From the NCBI GenBank assembly GCA_016708925.1, contig JADJET010000022.1:1-64000 (forward strand): 64,000 nt of DNA, read 5' to 3'. The stretch comes from Gammaproteobacteria bacterium (GTDB taxonomy: Bacteria; Pseudomonadota; Gammaproteobacteria; Pseudomonadales; Porticoccaceae). The translations under genes and the position numbers were made by a program. The notes under the pieces were generated by a model that was given only the letters and a program-made list of their open reading frames with translations, was not told where the DNA came from and ran no database searches. This document shows, in pieces, positions 1 through 9,530 of this stretch; the stretch's first letter is position 1; each line of letters opens with the position of its first letter.

Positions 1-1381
1 AGCGCGGCCAGCGCCTGGGCGAGATGGCGCACGCCGACGGCGTTTGGGCCCGCCGGGCGCCTGCTTTGGGCGCGTTGCCGGCCGGGCACGATGGCGCGGG
101 GGTAGCCGCTTACCGCCTCCGCAGCCTGCTCCTCCCGCCGCCCGGCACTGGCGGATCTCGCCGGCGAGGCCGATCTCGCCGAAGGCTACCAGTTGCCGCG
201 ACAGCGGGCGGTCGCGAAAGTTGACACCACCGCGAACAGCACGGCCAGATCGGCGCTGGTCTCCAGCACTCCGCACCCCGCCGACCACGCCGTTGGCGCG
301 AACACGTCCTCGTCGCCACCCATCAGGCCGCCGGGGCGTGCAGCACGGCGAGCAGCATGGCCAGCCGGTTGCCATCGAGCCCGGACCGTCACCCGCCGGG
401 GATTGCCGAGCGCGCTTCGCATCCACCAGCGCCTGCACTTCACTCAGCAGCGGCCGGGTCACCTCCCCAGACCACCACATCACCGCCGCTGCCGTGGCCG
501 CAGTTTCTTCGCCGCGCTGCAGGAAGATGGCCGAGGGATTGGCGACCTCGCGCAGGCCGCGGTCGGTCATCGCGAATGGACGCCGAGCTGGTTGACCGCG
601 CCGAAGCGGTTCTTGTGGCTGCGCAGGGTGGGAAAACGGTTGTCGTCGGAGGCTTCCGGCATCAGCGAGCAGTCGGATCATGTAGTTCCATGGCACCTTG
701 GGGCCGGCGAGCGCGCCCTCCTTGCAGACGTGGCCGACCAAAAACAAAATATGCCGGTCTGCTTGGCCAGCCGCACCAGTTGCGCGGCACTTTCGCACCT
801 CTGGTGACACGGTGCCGGGCGCGGCGCTGAGTTCGGCGCAGTGCAGCACTCCGCACCGAGTCCACCACCATCACCCGGGGCGCGCGGCGCAACGCGGTGG
901 CGCAGATGGTCTCGGTGGCGGTCTCCGCCATGATCTCGACCCGATCCAGGGCAGCCCTGTGGCGCCGCGCGCAACGCCACTCGCTGGGGCGATCTGGCCG
1001 GTGACATAGAGTGCCGGCACCCGCGCGCCCATCCGCACAGGGCCTGAAGCAACAGGGTGCTCTTGCCCGGCACCGGGCCTGCCGCCCATGAGCACGCAGG
1101 AGCCTGCCACCAGACCGCCGCCCAGCACCAGATCCAGCGCCCGGCGCTGGTGGCGAGGCGCGGTTCCGCTGCCACTTCGATATCCGCGAGGCGCAATGAC
1201 CGCACCTGTCCGCCGCGCCTGCGAAGTTCTGCGCGCCGCGCTTCTGCCGGTCACCGCCGGCGAGGTCGGATTTTCGGCGGCGTGTTCCGTGCGCCGCAAT
1301 CGCCGCACTGGCCCTGCTATTTGCCGAATTCGGCGCCGCAGTCGCCGCAGACGTAGGCGTTTTCGCCGGTTTCTTCGCCAC
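1..1381 (-). pseudogene. radA: RadA DNA repair/recombination ATPase, broken by many frameshifts; 3' end at or beyond the window edge
   Basis: RadA is a RecA-like ATPase that helps process recombination intermediates. The start is the ATG at 1381 (reads MAKK). Pieces of the protein appear in order across all three minus frames. They are the N-terminal zinc finger (YVCGDCGAEFGK, then QCGDC), a Walker A region near 1060-1090 (GAGK/S-type, reading PGKSTLLLQALC), an AKQTGIF stretch, and the C-terminal Lon-like part (LVAFGEIGLAGEIR) near 130-190. In the zinc-finger frame the expected Trp codon after FGK is a TAG stop. At least six frame changes are needed to read through. Total span fits the usual ~460 residues, with the stop at or just outside base 1. 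Either a decayed gene or bad sequence; the same damage in the next three genes favours bad sequence. Confidence 0.8.
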
Positions 1382-1629
1382 GCGGTCTCCCCCTGAATGC
1401 CGGCATCCTCAGCAGGTTGCCGAAAAAACGTCGCGAGGCGCACGGCGACCGAGACGTATCAAGCAGGTAGGCGATGGAGCGCATCGCGCAACGAAGCAGA
1501 TGGCTGCCGCAGCAGCTTCCCAGCCACCCCGCCAGCCCCCACTGCCGATGTCGGCAAACTGTCCGGCCACGGGAACCGCCGACGGTCGGGGGCACGGTCC
1601 GCAACAGCGATCGGCCAAAGTGGCTCGCC

Positions 1630-2721
1630 ATGTCCCTGATCCCCGAAAAGCCGCTGCTCTTCTTCCCATGTGGCGGTGACGCTTGGGCTGCACGAAGCCA
1701 TCCTGCTGCAAACCGCGGTGAAATCGCCTGCCACCAACCCGCCGAGGAGCGCAACGGCTTCCGCTGGGTGGAGATTGTGGGGCCAGTCTGCTGGCATTGC
1801 TGCCGTTCTGGAGCGAGGCGAATTGCAGAATCTCAGCGCCAAAACTGGCGCGAGCAGGGATCCTGCTGATCGGCGGCGCCCCCCGGTCTCGCGACCGGCC
1901 GCTGGCGCTTCTGCCTTCAACGAGCAGCGCGCGCTGGCGTGCCGCCCGTTCCGCCGACCGCACCGCCACCAACGTGCAGCCGATTCGCGGCGATCGGCAG
2001 CCGGAGCGCGACCTGCTGCTGGCTCAGCCTTCGCCCAGTACGGCATTCCAGCGCGTTCGCTCTCGCGCAAGTGCCTGAGTTCGTCACCTACGGGAGTGCA
2101 TGCGGCGAGCCGCGCCACAGTTGGGGCGCGAAATTCATCAAGCAGGTCTTGCGCTGCTGGGCGAACAGAAACCGTGCAGACGCGCCGCGATCAGGAAGTG
2201 CCGAGCACGGCGGATCACAGCCCGGCAGCGTCGATGCCATGGAAATCCTCGTCCGCGCTGACATCAACCGCAATTTCATCGAGGACGCCGGGCCCGAGTT
2301 CTCGTCCTCTACTGGCGCGACCGCGGCACCTTGGTGAGCACCTCGAACTCCCAGTTGTCCAGCATGTGCGGCGCCATCGGGCGCGCTACACCACCACGCT
2401 GGCCAACGACACCACGCCCGACCCATGGTGTCCGATTGCACGCCTTGACCCGTGGTCTACGATGTGCTCACCGCGGCGGGCATCGGGGGTGACTTCGGCG
2501 CCAGTTCTGGTTCCGGAATTCGTCCTGTACTGGCAGGAAAGCGGCGCTGTCCTCAACACCCGGAACACCAAGTTTCGGCAGCATGGCTAAACGGCAATGG
2601 GCTCCAGCGCAACACTACGACGGAAGTGCGACATGCAACACGGCAAGCACCTGGCAGAACAGGCAGCACGCGATCTCGCGACCTCGTCGAAGAACTCAGC
2701 GACCGCAGTTGGGCCGGCTGA
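1630..2721 (+). pseudogene. DnaT-like primosomal/ssDNA-binding protein with three repeated DnaT domains, frameshifted
   Basis: The gene starts at the ATG at 1630 (MSLIPEKPLLFFP) and ends near the TGA at 2719-2721 after the C-terminal signature LSDRSWAG. The N-terminal ~90 residues resemble a conserved gammaproteobacterial domain of unknown function (LHEAILLQ, then LPFWSEAEL-like). After it come three copies of the DnaT DNA-binding motif (pattern PEFVxYWxxxGxxxxxWxxKFxxHVxxxW): near 2085-2160 (VPEFV...SWGAKFIKQVLRCW), near 2290-2385 (damaged) and near 2505-2595 (VPEFVLYWQESG...TKFRQH). Several single-base indels move the reading frame between copies. In E. coli, DnaT has one such domain and works in replication restart. 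Lies just upstream of a replication-P-like gene, a natural helicase-loading pair. Confidence 0.62.
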
Positions 2722-3309
2722 ACGGCCGCTCCCCGATCCGGCGCTGATCGACGCCATCAACCAAGCCTTCGCGCTGTTCCGCGTCAACTACTGGCAACCA
2801 GCCCGGCAGCGCCTTTGCCGACACCACGCCGCTCGACCAAAGCCAAGCGCCTGTGGCCTGACAGCCTGCGTCACTGTCGGCTCCCGGGCCGGTGCTTCGC
2901 CGCCGCCCGTGCGCTGGATCGAGCAGGAGGAATACTCCGTCTACCCTGGGCAAAGATGCTCGGCGCCTGAGAGGACCAGTTGGCGGTGAGGGCCTGCCGC
3001 GTCCGCGTTGACGCCTACCGCGGAAGCTTCCGCAACGCACCCCGCCCTGGGTGACGCCCACGGTTGGTCGCACCCGGCGGTCTACCACGCCGGTCGTTTC
3101 CTGGGCTGGTATGACCTCGGGCGACGCGGCCTGAAAGCGTGATCCTCGCTGGGGTTCCAGCGCGCCTACCATGATCGTTGCCGCGGCGCGCGCTGGTTGT
3201 TAAAGACCTGAGTATTCCGGCACCGCCCGAACCGACGCTGACGCCGGCGCTGAGCCGGGAAGAAGGCGCCAAACGGTTGCACGAACTGCGCCGCCAACTG
3301 GAGTCCTGA
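2700..3309 (+). pseudogene. Replication protein P-like (phage lambda P family) helicase-loader homologue, frameshifted
   Basis: Readable pieces are DPALIDAINQAFALFRVNY (near 2737-2793), AKRLWLxSLRHC spread over two frames near 2838-2880, a tract with WSHPAVYHAGR-like residues near 3064-3095 and a C-terminal LSREEGAKRLHELRRQLES ending at the TGA at 3307-3309. This matches the family of chromosomal lambda-P-like proteins that sits after DnaT-like genes in gammaproteobacteria. Lambda P recruits the DnaB helicase; the job of the chromosomal copies is less clear. The exact start is uncertain because the frame is broken near the junction with the preceding gene. About four indels interrupt the reading frame. 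Confidence 0.55.
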
Positions 3310-3323
3310 GCGCGTGGGAACAA

Positions 3324-5101
3324 ATGCCGTGCGAACCGGTTGCGACCGCAGGCCCGCTGCGCAACAGTGCGGCGCGGCGCATGGCGAAAACCACCTGGCG
3401 TCGGCTTTCTACAGTTATTTTCCTGCCGATTTCCAGAACATCACCAAGGGCGCCGGGGCGCGCTTCTGAAAAAGGCTGACTGGCACGCCGTGCAACCCGC
3501 GAATCAGGACCCCATCGAGCTGTATGGGTAAGCAAGGTACGGATGGCGGCGGAGTTGCTCGGCACCGTAACCAACCGGGACGTGGACTGAACTCGACCTC
3601 TGGCGCCAGACCGCGATCGCCCACACCCGCCCGGTGGCTGGCGCGTCTACTTTTGAAATCGCCGAGACTTTTTTTCAATTCGGTGTTGGGACCGATCAAC
3701 GATCACGACAAGATCGACGACGCACTGATCCCGTGTTTTCGTCCCAGCACCAGCAGTTGCCCGGCAGCGAATACAGTACGGATGTGCGCTACGAAAACCA
3801 GTCCGCGCTGGGCGCGCTGTTCCGGCAGATTCCGCTCGATGCCGAATTTTCGGTGCCCTCGGAGGATCTGGACCGATGCGGACACCATCGCCGCCGCGTT
3901 CATGGAGGAAGCCGAACCTCGAGATCAGCAGCAAGTTTCACCAACTCCAGTTCGACCTGCTTGAATCCGTGTTCTACGCGGCAAGGCGGGCTATCTGATC
4001 GGCCGCATCATCGACGGCTATCGCTCGCTGCCGCTGGTACTGGCCGTACTCAACAACGAGGCGGGCGGGCCTGTGGATCGACGCGGCGATTTTCAATCGC
4101 GCCGAAATGAGTGTGATCTTCAGCTTCGCCCGCGCGCATTGCATGGTGGATGCGCCGCCGCCCTATCAGTACCTGCATTTTCTCAAACAATCGTTGCCCC
4201 ACAAGGGCGACTACGAGGTCTACACCAGTCTGGGCTTTTACCGAGCACGCCAAGACCGAGTTCTATCGGGAATTTGTCCAGCACCCAAGACATCCCCGAC
4301 CAGTTCGTCGCCGCACCCGGCATCAAGGGCATGGTGATGACGGTATTCACGCTCCCGTCCTACGATATCGTCTTCAAGGTGATCAAGGACCGCTTCGACT
4401 ACCCCAAGGAAGTCACGCGGGAGGTCGTGCGCGAAAAATACCGGCTGGTGTCCCGCCACGACCGCATCGGCCGCATGGCCGACACCCAGGAATTCCACAA
4501 CCTGAGCTTTCCGCTGTACCGGTTTTCCGCCGCGCTGCTGGAGGAGTTACGCGCCACGGCGCCGTCGCTGCTGCACATCGCAGGCGACCGGCTGATCATC
4601 CGCCATCTGTACACCGAGCGGCGCATGACACCCCTGAATCTCTACCTCAAGACGGCGGAGGAAGCGGAAACCCGCAATGTCATCGACGAATACGGCAATG
4701 CCATCAAACAGCTCGCGGCAGCGAACATCTTTCCCGGCGACATGCTGCTGAAAAATTTCGGCGTCACCCGCCACGGTCGCGTAGTGTTCTACGATTACGA
4801 TGAAATCTGCTATCTCACCGACTGCAACTTCCGTCACCTGCCCGAACCCCAGAACGAGGAGCAGGCCTTGTCGGCCAGGCCCTGGTACACCGTGGGCCCG
4901 AACGATATTTTCCCGGAGGAATTCCGGCTGTTCTTTTCCGGCAATCCGCTGGCGCGGCGCTTTTTCGAGGAACTGCACAGCGACATTTACACGCCCGGAT
5001 TCTGGCAGGGAATCCAGACAGAGATTCGCGCCGGCAAGATCGTGGATGTGTTTCCCTATCGTCGCAAACGGCGTTTTTCGGAACGCATACGGGCAACCTG
5101 A
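3324..5101 (+). CDS. aceK: Isocitrate dehydrogenase kinase/phosphatase AceK, 5' half frameshifted
   Basis: AceK phosphorylates and dephosphorylates isocitrate dehydrogenase, switching carbon between the TCA cycle and the glyoxylate shunt. The 3' part is one clean frame from about 4250 to 5101, with GIKGMVMTVFTLPSYDIVFK, DRFDYPKE, HDRIGRMADTQEF, FGVTRHGRVVFYDYDEICYL and CNFRHLPEP, all typical of AceK. The N-terminal half (RFEKADWHAVQPAN near 3462-3500, RIELYG, FEIAETFFNSV near 3650-3690, YLIGRIIDGYRSLPLVLAVLN near 3990-4050) is present but shifts between the three plus frames. Start at 3324 is a guess. Presence suggests the cell runs a glyoxylate shunt, which fits growth on C2 units or hydrocarbons. 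Indels stop abruptly near 4250. Confidence 0.85.
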
Positions 5102-5115
5102 AGTCGCCTTCCGTT

Positions 5116-5138
5116 CGGATCAGCGGGCCGCTGATCCG
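5116..5138. terminator. Palindromic hairpin between convergent aceK and acyl-CoA dehydrogenase genes
   Basis: An 11-bp perfect stem (CGGATCAGCGG / CCGCTGATCCG) around a single G lies in the 60-bp gap between two convergent genes. There is no clear T-run on either side, so it may be a weak bidirectional terminator or an mRNA-end stabiliser. Confidence 0.45.
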
Positions 5139-5161
5139 ACGCTTGTCCGCCCTGCGCGAAA

Positions 5162-6326
5162 CTATTTCGCTTCCCGCAGCCGATTGCGTGCCAACACCCA
5201 GCGGTGGACTTCGCTCGGCCCCTCGTAGATGCGCATCACCCGCACCCGCTGCGCCATCAGTTGCAGCGGCAATTCCTTGGTCATGCCCATGGCGCCGTGG
5301 GCCTGCATGGCCCAGTCGATGACGTCGGTGGCGAGTTCGGTGCCGTAGAGCTTGATCATGCTGGCCTCGGTGCGCACGTCGGCCCCCGCGTCCTGCAGGC
5401 AGGCGGCGTGCCAGAGCATGAGTTGCAGGCAGTGGATGCGGGTCTCGGCGTCGGCCACCCACCACTGGATCGCCTGGCGATCCGCGAGCAGTGCGCCGAA
5501 GGTGGTGCGCTCGTTGGCATGCTGGCACAGCATGGTGAGCGCGCGCCGCGCCATGCCCAGGCACGGCGCCCATCTGCAGGCGGCGCACGATGAGGCGCAA
5601 CTGCATGGGCGCGAAGCCCTGTCCCTCGGCGCCAAGCAGTTGACTGGCCGGCAGGCGGCAGTTGTCCAGTACCACCTCGTAAGTGGTGTGGCCGCCGATG
5701 ATGGGAATGGCGCGCGCCACTTCAAAACCCGGCGTGCCGCGATCCACCACAAAGGCGGAGATACCGCCGCGCGCGCCGCGCGCCGGGTCGGTCACCGCCA
5801 TCACCACGGTGAAGTCGGCTTCGTCCACCTTGCTGACCCAGATCTTGCGGCCGTCCAGCACCCAGTCGTCGCCGTCGCGACGGGCGCGGGTGATCATCGC
5901 CGCCGGGTCCGCGCCCGCACCGGGTTCGGAAATGGCGATGGCGGAAATCGTCTCGCCGCGCGCATAGGGTTCCAGATACTTGACGCGCTGCGCGTCGTTC
6001 ACCGTCGCTTGCAGCATGTGCAGGTTGGGCGAATCCGGCGGGAAGGTGAAAGGCGTCACGGTGCGCCCAAGCGCTTCGTTCACGCCCACCATGGCCAGCG
6101 CCGGCAGTTCGGCGCCGCCGGTGGCGGCCGGGCAGTCGAGTCCCCACAGACCCAGTTCGCGGCACTGGCGGTGCAGGGGTTCCAGTTCATCGGCCGTCAG
6201 GTGATAGCCCTCTCCCGCCGCTTCGCGGGCCAGCACCGCGGCTTCGAGCGGCATCAGCGCCGCGTCCACGAAGCGGTTCACCGTGGTGTTGATGAGGCGG
6301 TATTCCTCGTCGAGATCGAAATTCAT
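5162..6326 (-). CDS. Acyl-CoA dehydrogenase, one apparent frameshift
   Basis: FAD-dependent enzyme that forms the alpha-beta double bond of an acyl-CoA thioester. The N-terminal frame (6326 to ~5570) has the FAD/substrate motifs AIAISEPGAGADP and WVSKVDEADF. The C-terminal frame (~5560 to 5162) has LGMARRALTM, AMQAHGAMGMTKE and RIYEGPSEVHRWVLARNRL, the usual family ending. One extra base near 5565 (a GCCGTGCC tract on the minus strand) separates the two. Removing it gives 387 residues, normal for the family. Start ATG at 6326 gives MNFDLDEEYR. Stands alone and is convergent with aceK. Substrate chain length is unknown; the form resembles the long-chain and branched-chain enzymes of catabolic clusters. 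Confidence 0.85.
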
Positions 6327-6403
6327 GGGGAGAGTCCCGGTTGAATTGGAAAAGCAGTGGGCAACAAATTGTCAGGCATGCGTGCGCGCCGGTAGCGACG
6401 ACT

Positions 6404-7120
6404 TCATTGCCGCGCCAGAAATTTTTCCTGAAACGCGCGAATCCGCTCCGCGTTTTTGCCCAGATCGCTTTTCCCGACCCGGGATTTGGAACGGATATCG
6501 ATGCGGCTCTCGCGGTCATCGCCAGCGATGCGGATCACCACATCGTCCTTGAAGCCGTACCAGAAGCTGGTGTCGGTGGCTTCGATCCGGCCGAGGTCCG
6601 GCACGGCGGCGACGATCTCCCAACCCAGGTCGCGGGCCGCGGCAAGCGCCCGGTCGAACGCGTCCCGGGGCGCCATCGGCAGCACGATGGGCTGGATATC
6701 CGGATAGGCCGCGTGTTGCTGGCGGGCGCTGTTTTCGCCATCGTAGACGGTGGGGTTCGGCGCGTCGGCGCGCAGCGGTGCAATGGCCACGAACGGCGGC
6801 GGATTGTCGGTATCGGTGGTGATGTCGTGGATGGGCGGCACCGCGCGCGCCTGCTGCAGCGTCTGCCAGGGAATCCAGACCACGACCGCCGCGATCGCCA
6901 GCGCCACCATGAGCTTGATACCCTGGCCCTGGCGGGCGCGCGGGACGAGCAGCGCCAACGCACCGAGCGCGAGGGCGGCGATCCCGACATAGGCTGAGTA
7001 ACGCATCAGCAGGAATCCGAAGCGGAAATCCCACAGCCCGAGGCGCGCGCCGGGGCCACCGACAAGCAGCGCCAACCCCGTCAGCAGGGCGATGATCAAA
7101 ACAATGGTGGCGAGTTTCAT
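6404..7120 (-). CDS. DUF1499 family membrane protein
   Basis: A 238-residue protein with three predicted membrane segments in the first ~95 residues (about 4-22, 40-60 and 70-88). A soluble domain follows, ending in RIDIRSKSRVGKSDLGKNAERI, the hallmark of DUF1499. The function of this family is unknown. It also carries the PPIHDITTD tract seen just before the DUF1499 core in other members. Single gene, transcribed in the same direction as the acyl-CoA dehydrogenase with a 77-bp gap. Base usage matches its neighbours. Confidence 0.75.
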   Translation of the reverse strand: MKLATIVLIIALLTGLALLVGGPGARLGLWDFRFGFLLMRYSAYVGIAALALGALALLVPRARQGQGIKLMVALAIAAVVVWIPWQTLQQARAVPPIHDITTDTDNPPPFVAIAPLRADAPNPTVYDGENSARQQHAAYPDIQPIVLPMAPRDAFDRALAAARDLGWEIVAAVPDLGRIEATDTSFWYGFKDDVVIRIAGDDRESRIDIRSKSRVGKSDLGKNAERIRAFQEKFLARQ

Positions 7121-7187
7121 GGTCTGGACCTGTGGACAAGTTGGCAGCCGCAGAGCGCCCGCTGCGGTGATCGAGGGAAGCGTTGCG

Positions 7188-7231
7188 GGAGGTTGTCAGC
7201 ACCCCGCTCAAAATCAAGAATACTGGAGTTT
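7188..7231 (+). promoter_or_regulatory. Promoter, copy 1 of a ~44-bp direct repeat
   Basis: TTGTCA at 7193-7198 and AAGAAT at 7216-7221 are separated by 17 bp. The surrounding block, starting GAGGTTGTCAG and ending near TGGAGTTTC, is repeated about 420 bp downstream at 7611-7654 with roughly four of five bases kept. It stands about 90 bp upstream of the truncated sulfotransferase reading frame. Confidence 0.5.
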
Positions 7232-7308
7232 CGGCGCTCAAGTGCTGTCACGATGCTGGAGGAACCCACGGCGAACCCGCCTGCGCACAGCCCACCCAGG
7301 AGAACACC

Positions 7309-7425
7309 ATGACGGAAGCCCAGCCCTGGCCGCGGAAGACCAGAGAACGGCATAACCATCATTTCGATTCGACGATCTGGAATGATTTCCGGTTTCGCGA
7401 CGATGATATCGTGATCGCCACCTAA
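7309..7425 (+). pseudogene. Sulfotransferase N-terminal fragment
   Basis: A 38-residue reading frame with a good ribosome site (CCAGGAGAACACC before ATG). It contains HHFDSTIWNDFRFRDDDIVIAT, which matches the start of cytosolic-type sulfotransferases just before the PAPS-binding P-loop (normally YAKSGTTW). The frame stops with TAA exactly where that loop should begin, and the next 260 bp contain no continuation that I can find. It is therefore a deletion remnant that cannot bind PAPS. Confidence 0.6.
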
Positions 7426-7610
7426 CATAGCCCGCAGCGTCTGAATCCACCGACATCGCGCAGCGTGACGGCGACTGCCTCCGCCTCGCGCCACGTGAAT
7501 GGCCGTCATCAGGGCTGGCTGCGACGCACAATCGCTGCCGCGCCAATCAGGGTCTGGTAGCGCCAGCCTCAGTCACGGCTCCGCGCGGAACGCTCGCACC
7601 ACACCGCCCG

Positions 7611-7654
7611 AGGTTGTCAGAACCCCGCCAAAGGTCAAGAATGCCGGGGTTCCC
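7611..7654 (+). promoter_or_regulatory. Promoter, copy 2 of the ~44-bp direct repeat, upstream of the MaoC gene pair
   Basis: TTGTCA at 7614-7619 and AAGAAT at 7637-7642, again 17 bp apart, within a block starting GAGGTTGTCAG. It lies 48 bp upstream of the MaoC-type gene at 7690. The two copies keep both hexamers and the spacer length, so the promoter function was probably duplicated along with the sequence. Confidence 0.55.
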
Positions 7655-7689
7655 TAAACCCACCACAATCACCATAACGGGAGGAACCC

Positions 7690-8202
7690 ATGGCCGAATA
7701 CCAGTTTCCCGTGGACGCGAGCCAGATCATGCTGTTTGCGCGCTCCGTCGGCGACAAGAATCCGATCTACCACGATGCCGCCTACGCGAAGACCACCGAG
7801 CCGGGCGGCATCATCGCGCCACCCACGTTCGTGCAGGCCTCCGCCCAGTACGACCCCAACTTTCCCTTGCGGCCCCGCATCGGCGAGCCTTGGTTCGGCT
7901 CCGGTCGCGAGCCCACCGGCATCAAGGCCAAGCCGAAAACCGAAGGTGAAACGGGCGGCATCGGACAGAGTTCCCGGGTGTTGCACGCCGAGCAGAAATA
8001 CCAGTACCACAAACCCATTCGCCCCGGCGATGTGCTGACGGTGACCACGCGCCCCGGACGCCGCTGGGAAAAAGCAGGCCGCCGCGGCGGCGCGCTGAAA
8101 TTCAGCGAAGCGATCACCGAATTCCGCAATCAGGACGGCGAACTGGTCGTCACCTCCACCATGGTCGGCGTCGAAACCGGCCAGGCCGTCAGTCAGAACT
8201 AG
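7690..8202 (+). CDS. MaoC-like dehydratase, N-terminal-type subunit (hotdog fold)
   Basis: A 170-residue protein of the MaoC_dehydrat_N type. It shows the early FARSVGDKNPIYHD segment, a PGGIIAPPTFVQ tract and the HAEQKYQYHKPIRPGDVLTV strand typical of the family. Start ATG at 7690 follows GGGAGG with an 8-bp gap. It is followed 9 bp later by a MaoC protein with the catalytic-type domain. Such unequal hotdog pairs form heteromeric enoyl-CoA hydratases, as in the steroid side-chain enzymes of actinobacteria. The acyl-CoA substrate is not evident here. Confidence 0.8.
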   Translation: MAEYQFPVDASQIMLFARSVGDKNPIYHDAAYAKTTEPGGIIAPPTFVQASAQYDPNFPLRPRIGEPWFGSGREPTGIKAKPKTEGETGGIGQSSRVLHAEQKYQYHKPIRPGDVLTVTTRPGRRWEKAGRRGGALKFSEAITEFRNQDGELVVTSTMVGVETGQAVSQN

Positions 8203-8211
8203 GAGCGCACC

Positions 8212-8634
8212 ATGTCACTGCGAGCGAGCCAACTGAACATAGGCGATACCCATTCCGAGCAGGTCGCCACCAACCTGTCCCGCACCCAGATCGTGCAGTA
8301 CGCCGGTGCGTCGGGCGACTACATGCCGCTGCACACGGATGAAATCTATGCCCGCGAGATCGCGGGTTACCCCGGGGTGTTCGCCCACGGCATGCTGTCC
8401 ATGGGCGCGACCGGGACCATGCTGACCAACTGGGTGGGCGATGGCCGTCTGACCGAGTACAGCGCCCGCTTCACCCGCCAGGTGTGGCCGGGCGACGACC
8501 TGATCGCCACCGCCAAGGTGATGGCGCTCGACAACATCGAGGGCCAGCACTTCGTCCAACTCGATGTGGTCACGGTCAACCAGGACGGACAGGAAGTCAT
8601 CAGCGGTCAAGCCACCGCGCGCATAGACCCCTGA
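8212..8634 (+). CDS. MaoC-like enoyl-CoA hydratase, catalytic-type subunit
   Basis: A 140-residue hotdog-fold protein. The hydratase-2 motif region reads YAGASGDYMPLHTDEIYA (Asp and His of the active site) followed by GVFAHGMLSMG. This partner carries the catalytic Asp/His pair, while the gene before it supplies the second hotdog half. Ribosome site GGAGCG, 4 bp before ATG. Likely one transcript with the preceding gene, driven by the promoter near 7614. Predicted to hydrate a trans-2-enoyl-CoA. Confidence 0.8.
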   Translation: MSLRASQLNIGDTHSEQVATNLSRTQIVQYAGASGDYMPLHTDEIYAREIAGYPGVFAHGMLSMGATGTMLTNWVGDGRLTEYSARFTRQVWPGDDLIATAKVMALDNIEGQHFVQLDVVTVNQDGQEVISGQATARIDP

Positions 8635-8649
8635 ACCCGGGGTCTATGC
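8621..8649 (+). terminator. Strong hairpin spanning the MaoC stop codon
   Basis: An 11-bp perfect stem (GCATAGACCCC / GGGGTCTATGC) with a 7-base loop that contains the TGA stop of the upstream gene. There is no U-tract after it and the Nudix gene starts 17 bp on. It may reduce read-through or protect the upstream message. Confidence 0.45.
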
Positions 8650-8665
8650 CACAAGGGACCACGCG

Positions 8666-9418
8666 ATGAGTGAGCCGAGAAAGTACGACCCCTACGCCGA
8701 TCTGCTGAAGCGGGAAGATGTGGACCCTGCCAAGGTGGCGCCGGCCACGCCCGCCGCGACTCTCACGCTGTTGCGCGACGGGGCGAGCGGGGTGGAAGTG
8801 CTGATGCTGCGCAAGAATTCCGAGATCCGCTTTGGCGGCATGTGGGTGTTCCCCGGCGGTCGGGTCGATCCGGAGGACTATCCGCCCGATAACGATCCAA
8901 CGACGGCGGCCCGCAACGCGGCGGCGCGCGAATCGCGCGAAGAAGCCGGTATCGAGGTGGATCCGGAAGAGTTCATCTGGTTCTCGCACTGGACGCCGCC
9001 GCCGATCACGCCGAAGCGCTTCAGCACCTGGTTCTTCGCGGCGCAGGCCGAAGGCCATCACCACGTCACCATCGACGGCGGCGAGATTCACGACCACCTG
9101 TGGATCAATCCGGAAGTGGCGCGCGCGCGCCACCAGGCCGGCGAGATCGATCTGGTGCCGCCGACCTGGGTCACACTGCACTATCTGTCGGGCCACGTCT
9201 CGGTGGCGGCGTTGCTCGCGCATTTGCGCGCGCAGCCACCGCAGATTTATGTGACCCACCTGAGCAAAACTCCGGACGGCGACCGCGTGACCCTGTGGGA
9301 AGGCGACGCCGGCTACGACGCATGGGATGCCAGTATTCCCGGTCCGCGCCACCGTCTGGTCATGGCCAAGACGGGCTTTGTGTTCGACGATTCCGGCCGT
9401 CCACGACGCCATCGCTGA
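8666..9418 (+). CDS. Nudix family hydrolase
   Basis: A 250-residue protein. The Nudix box lies near residues 63-93: GGRVDPEDYP, then the core ARESREEAGIEV with the metal-binding REEAG. The length and the VEVLMLRKNS opening resemble the NUDT19/CoA-diphosphatase-like group rather than short MutT. The gene may be co-transcribed with the MaoC pair, which would fit a role in CoA or acyl-CoA turnover, but that is inference. Start ATG at 8666. Confidence 0.75.
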   Translation: MSEPRKYDPYADLLKREDVDPAKVAPATPAATLTLLRDGASGVEVLMLRKNSEIRFGGMWVFPGGRVDPEDYPPDNDPTTAARNAAARESREEAGIEVDPEEFIWFSHWTPPPITPKRFSTWFFAAQAEGHHHVTIDGGEIHDHLWINPEVARARHQAGEIDLVPPTWVTLHYLSGHVSVAALLAHLRAQPPQIYVTHLSKTPDGDRVTLWEGDAGYDAWDASIPGPRHRLVMAKTGFVFDDSGRPRRHR

Positions 9419-9530
9419 CTCGGCAGACAAACGCCCGACGCCACCGAACTGGCGAACCCTCCCACGGCCTACCACGACGCTCTGCCGGCCGGCAAGGTTG
9501 CCATCCTCTCGGCGCCGGACCGGTTTCACA

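Noticed and set aside
1405..2118. Minus-strand gene upstream of radA
   Set aside because: Fragments in three minus frames look open, but the plus strand carries the recognisable DnaT-like protein. The minus frames are its shadows.
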